DNA of 64,000 bases from Linanthus parryae (Eukaryota; Streptophyta; Magnoliopsida; Ericales; Polemoniaceae), in contig JALGPY010000010.1 in NCBI GenBank assembly GCA_023055425.1, forward strand, positions 17,209,363 through 17,273,362, given 5' to 3'. The notes below the pieces were generated by a model that saw only the letters and a program-made list of their open reading frames with translations, had not been told where the DNA came from and searched no databases. This document shows positions 12,930 to 23,009 of this stretch, piece after piece. How positions within the stretch are numbered: the stretch's first letter is position 1; each line of letters starts with the position of its first letter. The translations under genes and the position numbers were made by a program.

Positions 12930-14220
12930 AGAGGCTGTGACGATAAATTTCTATAGCTTGCAATTCAGACTACGATTAGAATCCGAATCTTGGCGGGGTA
13001 ACCACAGCGAGGGTCACCCCTCGCTGTTGTTGCAGCCATGTTGGAGCCATCGTAGCTTGATCGCATCCACGATCTGAGCCTCTACAAATAACAGCACAAT
13101 ATATGCTGGGGCCACGTCAGCGGTCATGGCCACTCTGTCCATGCGTGGGTCTGCCAGCCGTGCTTACCAAAATACCTATTCTACCCTTTATTAATTACCT
13201 CTATTGTCTCACGCTGATATAAGGTCATTATTGTCCATTCAGCCTTACCCTCCCAGCTGTCTCTCTCTCCGCTTCCTCTTCGTGTTATTGCTCTGCATGA
13301 GAGCTTCGGAAATCCATGGCTTCGGGCTTTTAGTGGGTTTACTGTTGCAAGTGCCAGGTGTGGCGATTCTCATGCGAGTATTTAACGGCGCTTAACTCAC
13401 TTGCACTACTTCAGTTTTGAGGCTGTTAAACAACCGTTCCTTTCAAGCAACTTTCTCTCTTGCTTATGACCTTTGCGTAGGATTTAGGGTAATTTCCAGT
13501 ATTGGAGCCTAATCTAACAGAATCAGTTGGTGTGGCTGAGGAGGTGAAAAAGACAATTCTACCTAATATAAAAGCAGGAATGGCCATGACACGTTAGCGC
13601 CACGTCAGCGGTCATGGCCACTGTGTCCATTTATTTGATTGCCAATACTGCTTCCCAGAATACCTATTTTGTCCTTGGCTGAATTGCTCTGTCCTTCCTC
13701 AGCCACTTGAGGATATTTTCGTCAATTTAGCTCTCTCCACCTCTGCATTGGCATTGTTTCGGAAGGAGCTTCGATGAGAAGCCTATCTCACCCAGATAGC
13801 TATTTGTTTCGTTCTTTGTACCATTACAGTGGTATATAGATATTAGCTTGGCTAAATTACACTTTCGCCCCCTTCTGGTTTGGGTTGATATGAGGCTGTG
13901 ACGATGAATACTCTGATCAAATGATTCAGGCACGGAGATCGGTACCACGTGTTGGCACGGCGGCTCGGAGGTCTTTTGGCCATCGTAGTTGCAGCCACGG
14001 TGGGTTCGTTCTCCACCAATCACTCCAACAGATCTGAGCCTCTCCCGAAACTGTGATTGCTTTGAGCTTATGATTTTTAAATTGGGATCAACATCCCGCC
14101 TTCTCACTTCACTATACTTAAAGGTGGGGTATGTTGCTGTCAGAGGCTGTGATGATACCTGTCTAGAGCTTGCAACTCAGACTACAATTCGATTCTTGTC
14201 TTGGCAGGGCAACCTGTTAC
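12930..14220. repeat. Duplicated diverged blocks, including Helitron-5'-like segments
   Basis: Two block types recur. Type A begins GAGGCTGTGACGAT and contains TTGCAA(T/C)TCAGACTAC; it is at 12931-13003 and 14138-14215, with a partial copy at 13890. Type B contains GCCACGTCAGCGGTCATGGC then AATACCTATT; it is at 13111-13190 and 13600-13675. Type B resembles the proposed Helitron 5' end at 3270. A perfect 9-bp inverted repeat (CAGCGAGGG/CCCTCGCTG, 4-nt loop) lies near 13006-13028. Confidence 0.5.
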
Positions 14221-15939
14221 GGCTACTGTATCCACCGTTGATACTGTCCCACTGACGAAATAGGTGTATTTTGGTGCAATTTTTTATGATAATTTCTTTT
14301 CACTGCTCTTATGACCTAATATGGAGGGTTATACGTAGACACAAGAAGCAATTTCTGATGAGATAAATAGTTTCATTTTTTTTTAATTAACTCCTTTCAT
14401 GTCTCCATCAGTACTTATTGTGTGATTGTGTATGGTAAATTGTTGTTTGTCGTTTATGTGCTTTGTGTAGGCCCTGTAGGAACTGTTTTAGAATCTAACT
14501 TGTATTTCCATGATGATATATCCGCCATCAGTTCATGGTCAAGTAGCATTTTCAAAGGTGTCAGTGAGATATTTGCAAGCCTATTAACAGGTGCCAAGTT
14601 GGTTTTGTCCAAGTTCATCGATTTTAGGGAAAAACAAGAATGCAGTTGGTGTGCATTCAAATAAGTTGTTTTTTAGTTAGTAGATAAGCACCAATCTCAG
14701 GTATTGCTTGCTTTTCTTGGTTCATAGGATGTTTCACTAAGCTTTTTAGGACATCATTTATTGCTAAGTCCAGTTGGGAGTCCAACCTGCATAGCTGATC
14801 TTTTGTCATGATGTTCTATATGGTTTATTCAAGCCAAGCCCTTTCTCCTACTATACAAACTGATAAATGGTATGTGTATCAATTTATTGGTTAGGTTCGT
14901 TTTGATCGGTTTGGAAAAAGTCCAACATTGGTCAGACCATGTAGCACACTTCGATTTAGGTTTGCAGTCCCCCCGATTTTAACTTATCAGATGTGAATAT
15001 GCAAATAGCTACTTCAAACATATCATCGTGGACAAGTAATTATGGTATTTATTCAGTTGGGAGGCATCTTCCAAATCTCAGTGCCTGTTGTGTTTGTTGC
15101 TTCTAATAGAGATCTTTGTTTTCCTTTGCTCTCAAAGACCCACTAAATATTTAGATTTGTTAACTTTACTATGCAACTGCTGCAGGATCTTTTCGCAATT
15201 GGTCTTGGCTGGATAGTGTTTGGTGGGCTTTCTTTTGACTTTTGTGAGTCCAAATTTTGTGACTTTATATTTCATTGGATAGAGGTATTTGAATATTGAA
15301 TTCTACTTTAGAATCCTTTTCCTTTGATGGGTCCGAATATTGAGCAGAATACAGGCGTAAGAAATAGGGTACGCACATTAAGCTCTGCTAATGGTAGCTA
15401 TTTCTTGTAGTAGACATTCATTTATGTTACCATCGTACTTCAATTGCAACATAAACCTTAAATTTTTGCTAAAACTGAGCATAGCGAACACTCTGTTTTG
15501 TTGTTCAATTCAGCTCTTTTATCAGTGTAAGATGTTTCAACCTTAATTTTCATTTAATAAATTCAATATTATCTCGTGCTTTTTAGGCAGTCAGTTTCAC
15601 TTAGGCTTTGGTCGAAGCCCCTCCTTGACTCCTACTTACACGAATTAACCAGTTATCTAATGATGAGTCTGATCCGTTGAAGCTTCAGCTTTTGTGTCAT
15701 GGTAGCCCCATCCTTAATTTCCCAGTAATTATATCTGTTACTAAACCTATTCATAGATTTATGAGTTTCTGTAATTGAGGTTCTTTTCAGTAATAATGGG
15801 TCTAGATTGGCAATAACTAAAGAAAGAAATGGTGAAGCAATGGAAACTTAAGAGAATGTAGATAAAGTATATTTTTTCCATGTTGTGGTCTGGAATCTAT
15901 TTTTTAATTTCGAATTCTGTTTGACTTATTAAATTTCAG
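14221..15939 (+). other. Helitron interior, exon-like pieces not recognised
   Basis: A frame at 14470-14664 is open (SNLYFHDDISAISSWSSS...), and a short block at 15186-15243 reads DLFAIGLGWIVFGGLSFDF, which looks membrane-embedded. Neither could be assigned to a family with confidence. The rest is intron-like. Confidence 0.3.
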
Positions 15940-16406
15940 GTGACTTTGTCCGCATCTCTTATACGGAAGCGGAAACCATACTTGAGAAAGTGTCAAAGGA
16001 AGAGAACCAGTTTGAGAAGGAGGTGAAGTGGGGAGATGATATTGCATCAGAGCATGAAAGGTGAAATGAATTCTTTCTGAGTTGAACATCTTTTTCAGCC
16101 ATTTGTGCGTCTACTTATGCAATGTCTCTGTCTGTAATCTCATAGGTATTTGACAGGGATAAAATTCAAGTGCTCAGTTAGTGTGCGATCACCCAAAAGA
16201 GATTAAAGCTTTCTATATGAAGCTCAATGATGACAAAAAGACCGAGGTAAGATGTTTTTTTCCCGTAAACTGTGCATTACCCGAAAATGAATTTGTCATT
16301 ATCAATGGTGTGATGTGTATGAATAAAATGATGTTGCTAATATCCAGGTGGGATATCTGATCGGAAGAAGCCAAAGGGAGAAAAACTATGAAGTCATTGT
16401 AGACAG
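15940..16406 (+). pseudogene. Asparaginyl-tRNA synthetase gene fragment
   Basis: Three exon-like blocks with GT-AG borders match the class II core of plant/eukaryotic AsnRS. 15940-16060 reads YTEAETILEKVSKEENQ and then VKWGDDIASEHER. 16146-16246 reads YLTGIKFK and then HPKEIKAFYMKLNDDKKTE. 16348-16406 reads VGYLIGRSQREKNYEVIVD. In the family these segments are near-continuous and form part of the amino-acid and ATP-binding region. The middle block needs a frame change (about 16180-16190). Before GYLIG the residues linking it to the previous block are shortened. The upstream anticodon-binding domain and the final class II motif 3 are absent. It is a captured, inactive fragment of roughly 95 residues. 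Confidence 0.75.
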
Positions 16407-18989
16407 GTATTAACTCAGAATGTTTAGTATCTCTGGTTTAAATGAAGCATTGTTATGTGCTCATACATACGTTGGAGAACAACTTTGATCAAGGCTTATA
16501 TCCGTGTTTCATTTTGAAGGTACTAATAGCGTGATCAAGGCTTATATCCGTGTTCCTAATCAAAGTAGTATCTTGGTAGAGTGGGGTTCGGTATATAGCA
16601 TTGATCTTTACGATTTTTCTTTAGCTTTTGTGATTATGAAGTTCCAACTGAATTCTTGGCTTCAGACTGTTTTAGCTGCTGCTCAGGACCAAACTTCAGT
16701 TGAGGCTCATGTCCAAGAAACAGGCATAGTTTGGGGGTACGCTTATAATCTGTACATAAAAAGAGCCCACGAGAGGAAGAATATTACCCAGTTTGGTCAC
16801 TATTTGGATTTACCACCTTTCATGTTGCTCAGAGCTATGATGAGACAATTAGATAATTTAACTGACCTGCATATCTGCTTTGCTAATTTCCTTAGTTCTT
16901 GTTGTGTCTGATTATCTGATCTGTGGTGCAAATGCCTTTCTTACAGAAAGTTGAACAGCAAAGCACTTCTTATGAATGTTTTCATTTCAACATGGATGGA
17001 GGTGATGTGTTTCAATCACGGGTATTCTGCAACATAGTATGACCGAGTTGGATGGTGCCACATACTGCAGGTATGAATAATTCGACCTTTCAATGTTGAT
17101 AACACATGCAGAGTTTGCTATTTGCCACTATTTGTAACTTCATAACAATGATAACAGATGTTTTGTACAATTTTTTACAGGACCAGCTAATACGGCGACA
17201 CACAACAACAATGACAATGAATGAAACAACTCACACGCCAGGCACTGATCGTTCGACACGTCCAACAAGCCAACACCAGCAATAGCCACCAACCCAACCA
17301 CCTTTTGAATAATTTAGTGGAGGGCACAACCTGTTTGGCCATATGTAAATCCATGGCCTCTATGCAGATCAGATGCAGGAGATAGCACTGCTCTTCTCTC
17401 TTGGGCTTTGAATGTTCCAATGAAGTGGACACTCCTGGTAGAAATGAACTAGAGCAGTTGCTTAAGCAAGGCAGGCTGTCAAAAGAGGATACCCATTCTA
17501 CGTATGGGTCGGATAGAAGTAGAATACTTTCCCTTGACGCTGCTTTGTACATGCTGGTCTGAATTCTGCTGCTATCTAAGTTTAACGTACGAGTACTTAA
17601 TGCATCAAATATTCTCGAAACCAATTTCAATTTCTTGCTTCCTACTTCAAGTCAGTTTATGTTATTGTTTTTCACTGCACCTGCTTTGTTGTAACACCAA
17701 ATTTGCCCATTGCCACTTGCTTTGGCTTCACAAATTCAATCATCTTTGTGTGTTGCACTCGCTGGTATGTCATTGATTGACTGTAATTTTGATTTGAGAT
17801 GTTTTGATTAATGCTTTACTTAGTGCATACATTTTATAAGTGCCCGGCTTTCTTATCTTCAAGCGAAGCATCTATGGGCTTTGTTACTTCTTTCTTGTTG
17901 GTGTAATGTGAGGACCCATTCAATTAGGAAACTTGTAATCTTCGCAGAGTGATCAACCTTCTAAGGTGCAAAATGCGATTGTGTTTTATTGTTTAGAGTT
18001 CAGTTTTGGCCTTTCCCGCTGAGCGATTACCACCCATGTGTCGGTATAATGTGTGGATTCACGATGAGATTTCTCTGTGTCGGTGCTTCGATGGGTGCTT
18101 CTGCTCTCTATTCCTCTGCATGACTGGTGAAGTATGTTATGGGTGACAATCCTCTGATGGCTCTTCTTAGGTAAGTTTGTAGCTTCTTAGGCAAAATCAA
18201 ATTCAGTGCTGTGATTTCTCCCGCGAATATATTCTTCTTCCTGCGATGTTATTTTTCTTTCGTTTGATTTACAATTTGTGTCTTTGTGCGACTTTGTTGT
18301 CTGCAGAGAATTTCCTGACTGTGATTTGTGCTTGCGGAGTGGTTTTTGGTCTGTTTATTACAGTTTAACTTAATTGTTTTCCTTGCTGGTCCAAGAGAAT
18401 GATTATTATTATTATAACTCTATAACAATAAGCCTATTGTAATAGATATATAAATTTCTGGACTGGAATTAAAACTTCAGTCCTACCCTCAAAATCCATA
18501 ATATGTAGTGACATTATTTATTAACTTCGGTAGCGATTAATTTTGCTCCTGATGGTTCGATTTTCTAACGCCGCCAATATGTATATGACAAAACCCATGG
18601 TTTGAGAATTCTACAGCTCCTCATAAAGTTTGTAAGTTGGTAAGATCCAAATACGGATTGAAACAAGACCTCTGGCTTCGATTCGTCTTCTTACCCTTTG
18701 TTTACTTCACCTGGTGCATGCAGCATTCCTCATTATTTGTTGGACATATTCATGGTGTATTACTTCGCTTCTGTTGTTCCTTTTAGGACGTGAAATTCGG
18801 TCTTCTGGAGTGGTCGTCAATCAACTCTATTAGACATTGTTCTTTGTTTTGTGTTGGCAACGATTTATTCAGAATGCTTGCACTGTGAGCACTGGTGGCT
18901 GTGAATCCCTGTAGTTTCTAGAATTAAGATGTATTCGTCAATATCTTATTACTCTGTGACACAGCTCCGCAAGAAACATCAAGGCCACA
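16407..18989 (+). other. Helitron 3' interior, no assigned gene
   Basis: A 135-codon open frame at 16504-16911 contains a plausible acceptor in its middle (GCTGCTCAG at about 16686) but matches no family I know. 17160-17650 and 17900-18900 show no supported coding region. The last 100 bp leads into the Helitron hairpin. Confidence 0.35.
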
Positions 18990-19021
18990 CCGCGCGCAAC
19001 GCGCGCGGGGTGGAACCTAGT
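18990..19021 (+). other. Helitron 3' terminal hairpin and CTAG-T end
   Basis: CCGCGCGC (18990-18997), loop AAC, GCGCGCGG (19001-19008) form a perfect stem. GGTGGAAC follows, then CTAG (19017-19020) with T at 19021 as the host base. Hairpin, spacing and CTRR-T agree with the established Helitron terminus. Confidence 0.8.
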
Positions 19022-19869
19022 AACCATCATAAAGGAGATGGAGATGATATCTCATATGTGTTCGAAGAAATTTCTTCGTGTATTATGATTGCAGGTCATG
19101 TTTCCGGCCGCCTCCCGGCGAGGTGCAGCGCCGAAGTGACCGTGCTACCGTCTTGTAATGAACGGCGGAATTCTCCTCCAGCATCCCTGAAGGAGGGTTT
19201 CTTGCCTCTTCGTTCTTGAACTCAGGGGGCTTGCCAATGCCCTTGTCTATCATGACAAGGAATCCATCACCAGAGGAATGACTGCTTCGCCTGTTTTGCA
19301 GGACAGCGTATGTCGGAACAGGAAGTTCCTCCGGTGCCTATCTTGATCAGACAGAGGTTTTTGTCACCCCTTGGGGTCTTGGACGTATCATTTCGCAGAT
19401 CTTGCTGCTAAGGACGTAGTGAATGACAAGCTGATCTCTTCGCAGCAGCATCCCTTTTGCTATAGATCTTTGGTCGTAGATCTGTGTATTGCATAGCCGG
19501 TGTTAGGACCGTTAGGTTCATCCTTTTGCAGTCAGGATTCCCGCGATGTGTTATTTCATGCTTTTCGAATGTATTGTAAGCCATGTTGGCTGCGTAGTTA
19601 GATTCGAGCTTTTTCGCTTGTAAGCTGCTATCTAGACAGATAAATTGTAAGTCTTTTGACTCATAATGATAAATAGCCTTTTGTATTATCTGCTGTCTCT
19701 TTACAACAAAATACAACTTCGCATGCGTTTCGGCATATTTCGCCTTGCATAATGCTACGTAATGGTTTCGCATTTGCGATCTGCTATATGAATTCGCGGA
19801 TGTTTCACTAGATCGTTTGAGATCATATTTTCGCAGTTGTGCCATCCTGGCAGATGGGCTTGTGATTGG
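19021..19869 (-). other. Gypsy 3' non-coding region between Helitron and tandem array
   Basis: Open frames here are not protein-like. The sequence shares the TTCGCAG-rich style of the rest of the gypsy element and runs without a break into the tandem array. It is treated as the long 3' untranslated region of the element. Confidence 0.45.
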
Positions 19870-20700
19870 CCTTTGTGAATCATTTAAGATCATTTTCACA
19901 ATATTGCTATCGTAGTAGATAGTCTTTAGTAGATCAATTAAGATCGTTAAATTGTGCGAGTTGCTATCGTGGCAGATAAGCTTTACTAGAAGATCAATTG
20001 GGATCATTTTTCGCATGAGCTGCTATCGCAACAGATAGGCTTTTAGAAGATCAAATAAGATCATTTTGCGCATGAGTTGCTATCGTAACAGATAGGCTTG
20101 AAAGATCAATTAAGATCGCATTTGTATGTGTTGCTATCGTGACAGATAGGCTTCAGAGGATCAATTAAGATCGCATTTGTATAGGTTGCTATCGTAACAG
20201 ATAGGCTTTTATGATCAATTAAGATCGCATTTGCATAGGCTGCTATCGTGACTGATAGGCTTAGATGATCAATTAAGATCGCATTTGCATGGGCTGCTAT
20301 CGTAAGGGATAGGCTTAGATGATCGATTAAGATCGCATTTGCATAGGCTTCTATCGTGAGAGATAGGCTTAGATGATCGATTAAGATCGCATTTGCATAG
20401 GCTGCTATCGTAAGGGATAGGCTTAGATGATCGATTAAGATCGCATTTGCATAGGCTGCTATCGTAAGAGATAGGCTTAGATGATCAGTTAAGATCGCAT
20501 CTGCATGGGCTGATATCGTGAGAGATAGGCTTAGATGATCAATTAAGATCGCATTTGCATAGGCTGCTATCGTAAGAGATAGGCTTAGATGATCAGTTAA
20601 GATCGCATTTGCATGGGCTGCTATCATAACAGATAGGCTTAGATGATCAGTTAAGATCGCATTCGCGGATTGTTATTGTAGCGGATGACTCACTGTTAAC
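19870..20700 (-). repeat. 54-bp tandem-repeat array in the gypsy 3' region
   Basis: About fifteen copies. The copies starting GATC at 20159, 20213, 20267, 20321, 20375, 20429, 20483, 20537, 20591 and 20645 are spaced exactly 54 bp. The older left copies (about 19879, 19932, 19992, 20049, 20104) are spaced 53-60 bp and more diverged. Each unit has GATC-AATTAA-GATC and a CTATC...GATAG inverted repeat. Because 54 is a multiple of three, an open frame with an 18-residue period appears on the minus strand; it is a by-product. Tandem arrays in the 3' untranslated regions of Tat-type elements are a known source of plant satellite DNA. Confidence 0.9.
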
Positions 20701-20898
20701 AGCTATAACAAACTGAAATAAAGTAAAATTGACATGCACAAATACGAAGTTTCTCATTTGGGAGAATTTTCTTATTATAATGCTCTCATATGGGAGAGAT
20801 GGGATTACAATCCTCTCATATGGGAGAGGAGATTGTGTAAATCGTAGCCACACAAGACATTGAGCGACGTTATAATAAAACGCATGAAATGAGAGAAG
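20701..20898 (-). other. Spacer between integrase stop and tandem array
   Basis: Contains two copies of CTCTCATATGGGAGAG (20784-20799 and 20813-20828), a near-palindrome, and a weaker third (CTCATTTGGGAGAA) at about 20754. No gene. Confidence 0.5.
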
Positions 20899-23009
20899 TC
20901 AGGGATAGTACTTCTTAATCCAGCGCATGTTGACTGAACTCGGAGTTGAGGTTGTGCCGTGCAACCTTCGTATGCTGCAGTAGCCACTGTCAAAGACTTC
21001 TGTGACTTCGAAGGGTCCTTCCCAATTGGCTGCGAACTTCGGGTGTGTCGCTTCTCGCATACAGTGATCAGATGCGCGCAAGACCAAGTCTCCGACTGCG
21101 AAATCTCTTCGCTGGACCGTCTTATTGTAGGCGGGAGCGATTCTTTCCTGGTACCGCTTGTTGGTCCTTTTGGCTTGTTCTCGCTTTTCCTCCAGCAAGA
21201 CTAAGTCGTGATCGCGTTGATTTTCATAGAGTGCATGGAAGGCCAGCCTTGCCGAATTGACTCTAACCTCCGCAGGTACTACAGCTTCGGCCCCATAACA
21301 TAGTAGAAATGGCGAGGCCCCCGTGGGTGTCCTTGGAGAAGTTCAGTAGGCCCACAGAGCTATGCTTAGAGAGTCGGCCCACTTCTTGTGGTCATCTGCG
21401 ACCATCTTGCTCAAAATTCTCAACAGCGTTTTGTTGGTCGCTTCGGCTTGTCCATTTCCCTTTGGGTAATAAGGGGTAGAACAAATCTGCCTGATATTGT
21501 ACTCCGCTAGTTTCGCAGCTACCTGGCGATTAACAAAAGGAGTACCGTTATCTGAAAGAATGGTGTTTGGGATTCCGAACCTGCATATGATGCTTTCCTG
21601 GATGAAGTTGACCACAGCCAGCGCATTTGCCGTCTTCAGTGGTATTGCTTCCACCCACTTGGTGAATAGCTCAGTTGCGGTGAGAATGAAATGGTTCCCG
21701 TGCGACGTCGGTCGGATGGGACCGATGAAGTCCAGAGCCCATGTGTGAAATGGCCATGGCGTCCCTAATGCATGTAGATCCACGGCGGGAGCGTGCACTA
21801 GGTTCCCTTTGAATTGGCACTCCTGGCAGCGTCGCACTTTGGTGCGGCAATCGACCTCCATCGTGGGCCAGAAATACCCGATTGAGAGGAGCTGTCTGCA
21901 TAATTTCCCACCTCCTTGGTGTTCCACCTGATGAGAAAGGTCCATGGCTTCTTGTGCTTCTCTGCCGTCTAGACATCGCAGCAAGTTGCCCTCGTGACCT
22001 CTTCGCCAAAGTAGGTTTTCCTGTACCACATATCGAGACGCTTTCCTTTTCAATTTCTCGGCTTCTTTTCTTGATTCGGGCACGGTGCCCTGGGTGAGGA
22101 AATCAAATAGTGGCTTCCTCCACTCCGTGTCGTCATCGGTTAGGGCGATGAGTAGAGAATCTTTGATTAGTGCGCAACTCTCGCACTTTCCTTGTATCAG
22201 GGCTGCGGCTGTTGACATGTCTGGCCAATGAATGCCATATCTCTGAGCCTTCCTGTAGATTGACACCTCGCTTTCTCCGCAAGCGTGTTGGTGAATCTTT
22301 TCTAACAAAAGTTGTCCCTCTCGCTCGGAGACGCATCGCATGAGTATTCCGCCAGGACCCTTGTAATAAAGGGTGTTGTCATGTATGCGGTACCCTTTTG
22401 TGAGTGCCCAGCTTTCACTGCTTGTGCCTTCCGCAATAGCTTGCAGGATTGCTTTCCTCCAGTCTGCGTCATCCATGTGTTCGTCGTCGCACGCATCCTC
22501 TGTCAATGCCGACGACGTTCGCACTTCAATAGAGATCTTTTCGGGGCATTTGTCAGTGCTGACCTTAGACCCCAAGGTTGCCAAGGCGTCCGCATGTCTG
22601 TTGTCTGCTCGGGGCTTGTGCTCGTACTTCACATCGCAGAATTGCTGTATCAGCTTTTGTACTAGGGTGCGGTAAGACAGGAGGTTGATCTCCTTCAAAC
22701 CATATTCGCCCGAGGCTTGCTTAACAATCAGCTTGGAATCTCCCATGACCGTTAAGTTGCTTACTTCCAAAGCTTTCGCCGCACGGAGCCCCGCGATGAG
22801 AGCCTCGTATTCTGCTTCATTGTTTGTGACAGCGAAGTTGAGCTTTGCGGACATCTGTAGGACCTCCCCATCTGGTTTGGTCAAGACTATCCCAATGCCT
22901 CCACCTTTCCTTGTGGACGAGCCGTCAAAGTGGAGCGTCCAATAGGGCACGTCGATTGCATAGATCTCAGGGCCTTCGAGCTCTTCCTCGATCACGGGCT
23001 CGTGGCTGT
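20899..23009 (-). pseudogene. Gypsy pol 3' part: RNase H and integrase
   Basis: On the minus strand from 23009: RNase H (LHFDGSSTRKGGGIGIVL, NNEAEYEALIAGL, MGDSKLIVKQ, NRHADALATL), of the type found in Tat elements. Then an integrase with an HHCC zinc finger (HQVEHQGGGKLC... CQEC), a catalytic core D...D...E (ALDFIGP, LSDNGTPF, GQAEATNK), and a C-terminal region ending RWIKKYYP at 20899. The product would cleave the RNA of the hybrid and insert the cDNA. One in-frame TGA at 21343-21345 interrupts the core just after ALWAY; downstream the same frame continues to the end. The 5' side is cut at 23009 by the LTR element. The frame connects to the RT block across that insertion. Apart from those two breaks the reading frame is well kept. 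Confidence 0.85.

Larger units (their letters stand above)
3270..19020 (+). mobile_element. Helitron-like transposon carrying captured gene fragments
   Basis: The right end has the full Helitron 3' signature: a perfect 8-bp GC stem with AAC loop (18990-19008), 8 nt, then CTAG at 19017-19020 followed by T. The left end is placed at 3270, where TCTTACTACCTATATAAAAG follows an A, which fits insertion between A and T. Helitrons make no target duplication and none is seen. Between the ends there is no Rep/helicase ORF, so it would be non-autonomous. It holds exon-intron fragments of at least three unrelated genes, all in the same orientation, as gene-capturing plant Helitrons do. Two further Helitron-5'-like segments near 13070 and 13558 mean the true element could be shorter (about 13558-19020) or composite. 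The 3' end is firm; the 5' end is inference. Confidence 0.65.

Noticed and set aside
13006..13028. Hairpin as a Helitron 3' end
   Set aside because: No CTRR follows within the usual distance on either strand.
17187..17630. A 147-codon minus-strand ORF in the Helitron
   Set aside because: There is no recognisable domain, it is opposite to all captured exons, and stop-free runs of this size are expected by chance.
19408..20016. A 202-codon minus-strand ORF
   Set aside because: It runs into the tandem array and has no recognisable domain. It is treated as chance in the gypsy 3' untranslated region.
20106..20627. A 173-codon minus-strand ORF with an 18-residue repeat
   Set aside because: It is a by-product of the 54-bp tandem repeat, whose length is a multiple of three. 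There is no start context or family match, and it lies after the integrase stop.
19870..20700. Possible CRISPR-like array because of regular repeats
   Set aside because: The units are contiguous 54-bp tandem repeats with no unique spacers, and the sequence is plant nuclear DNA.
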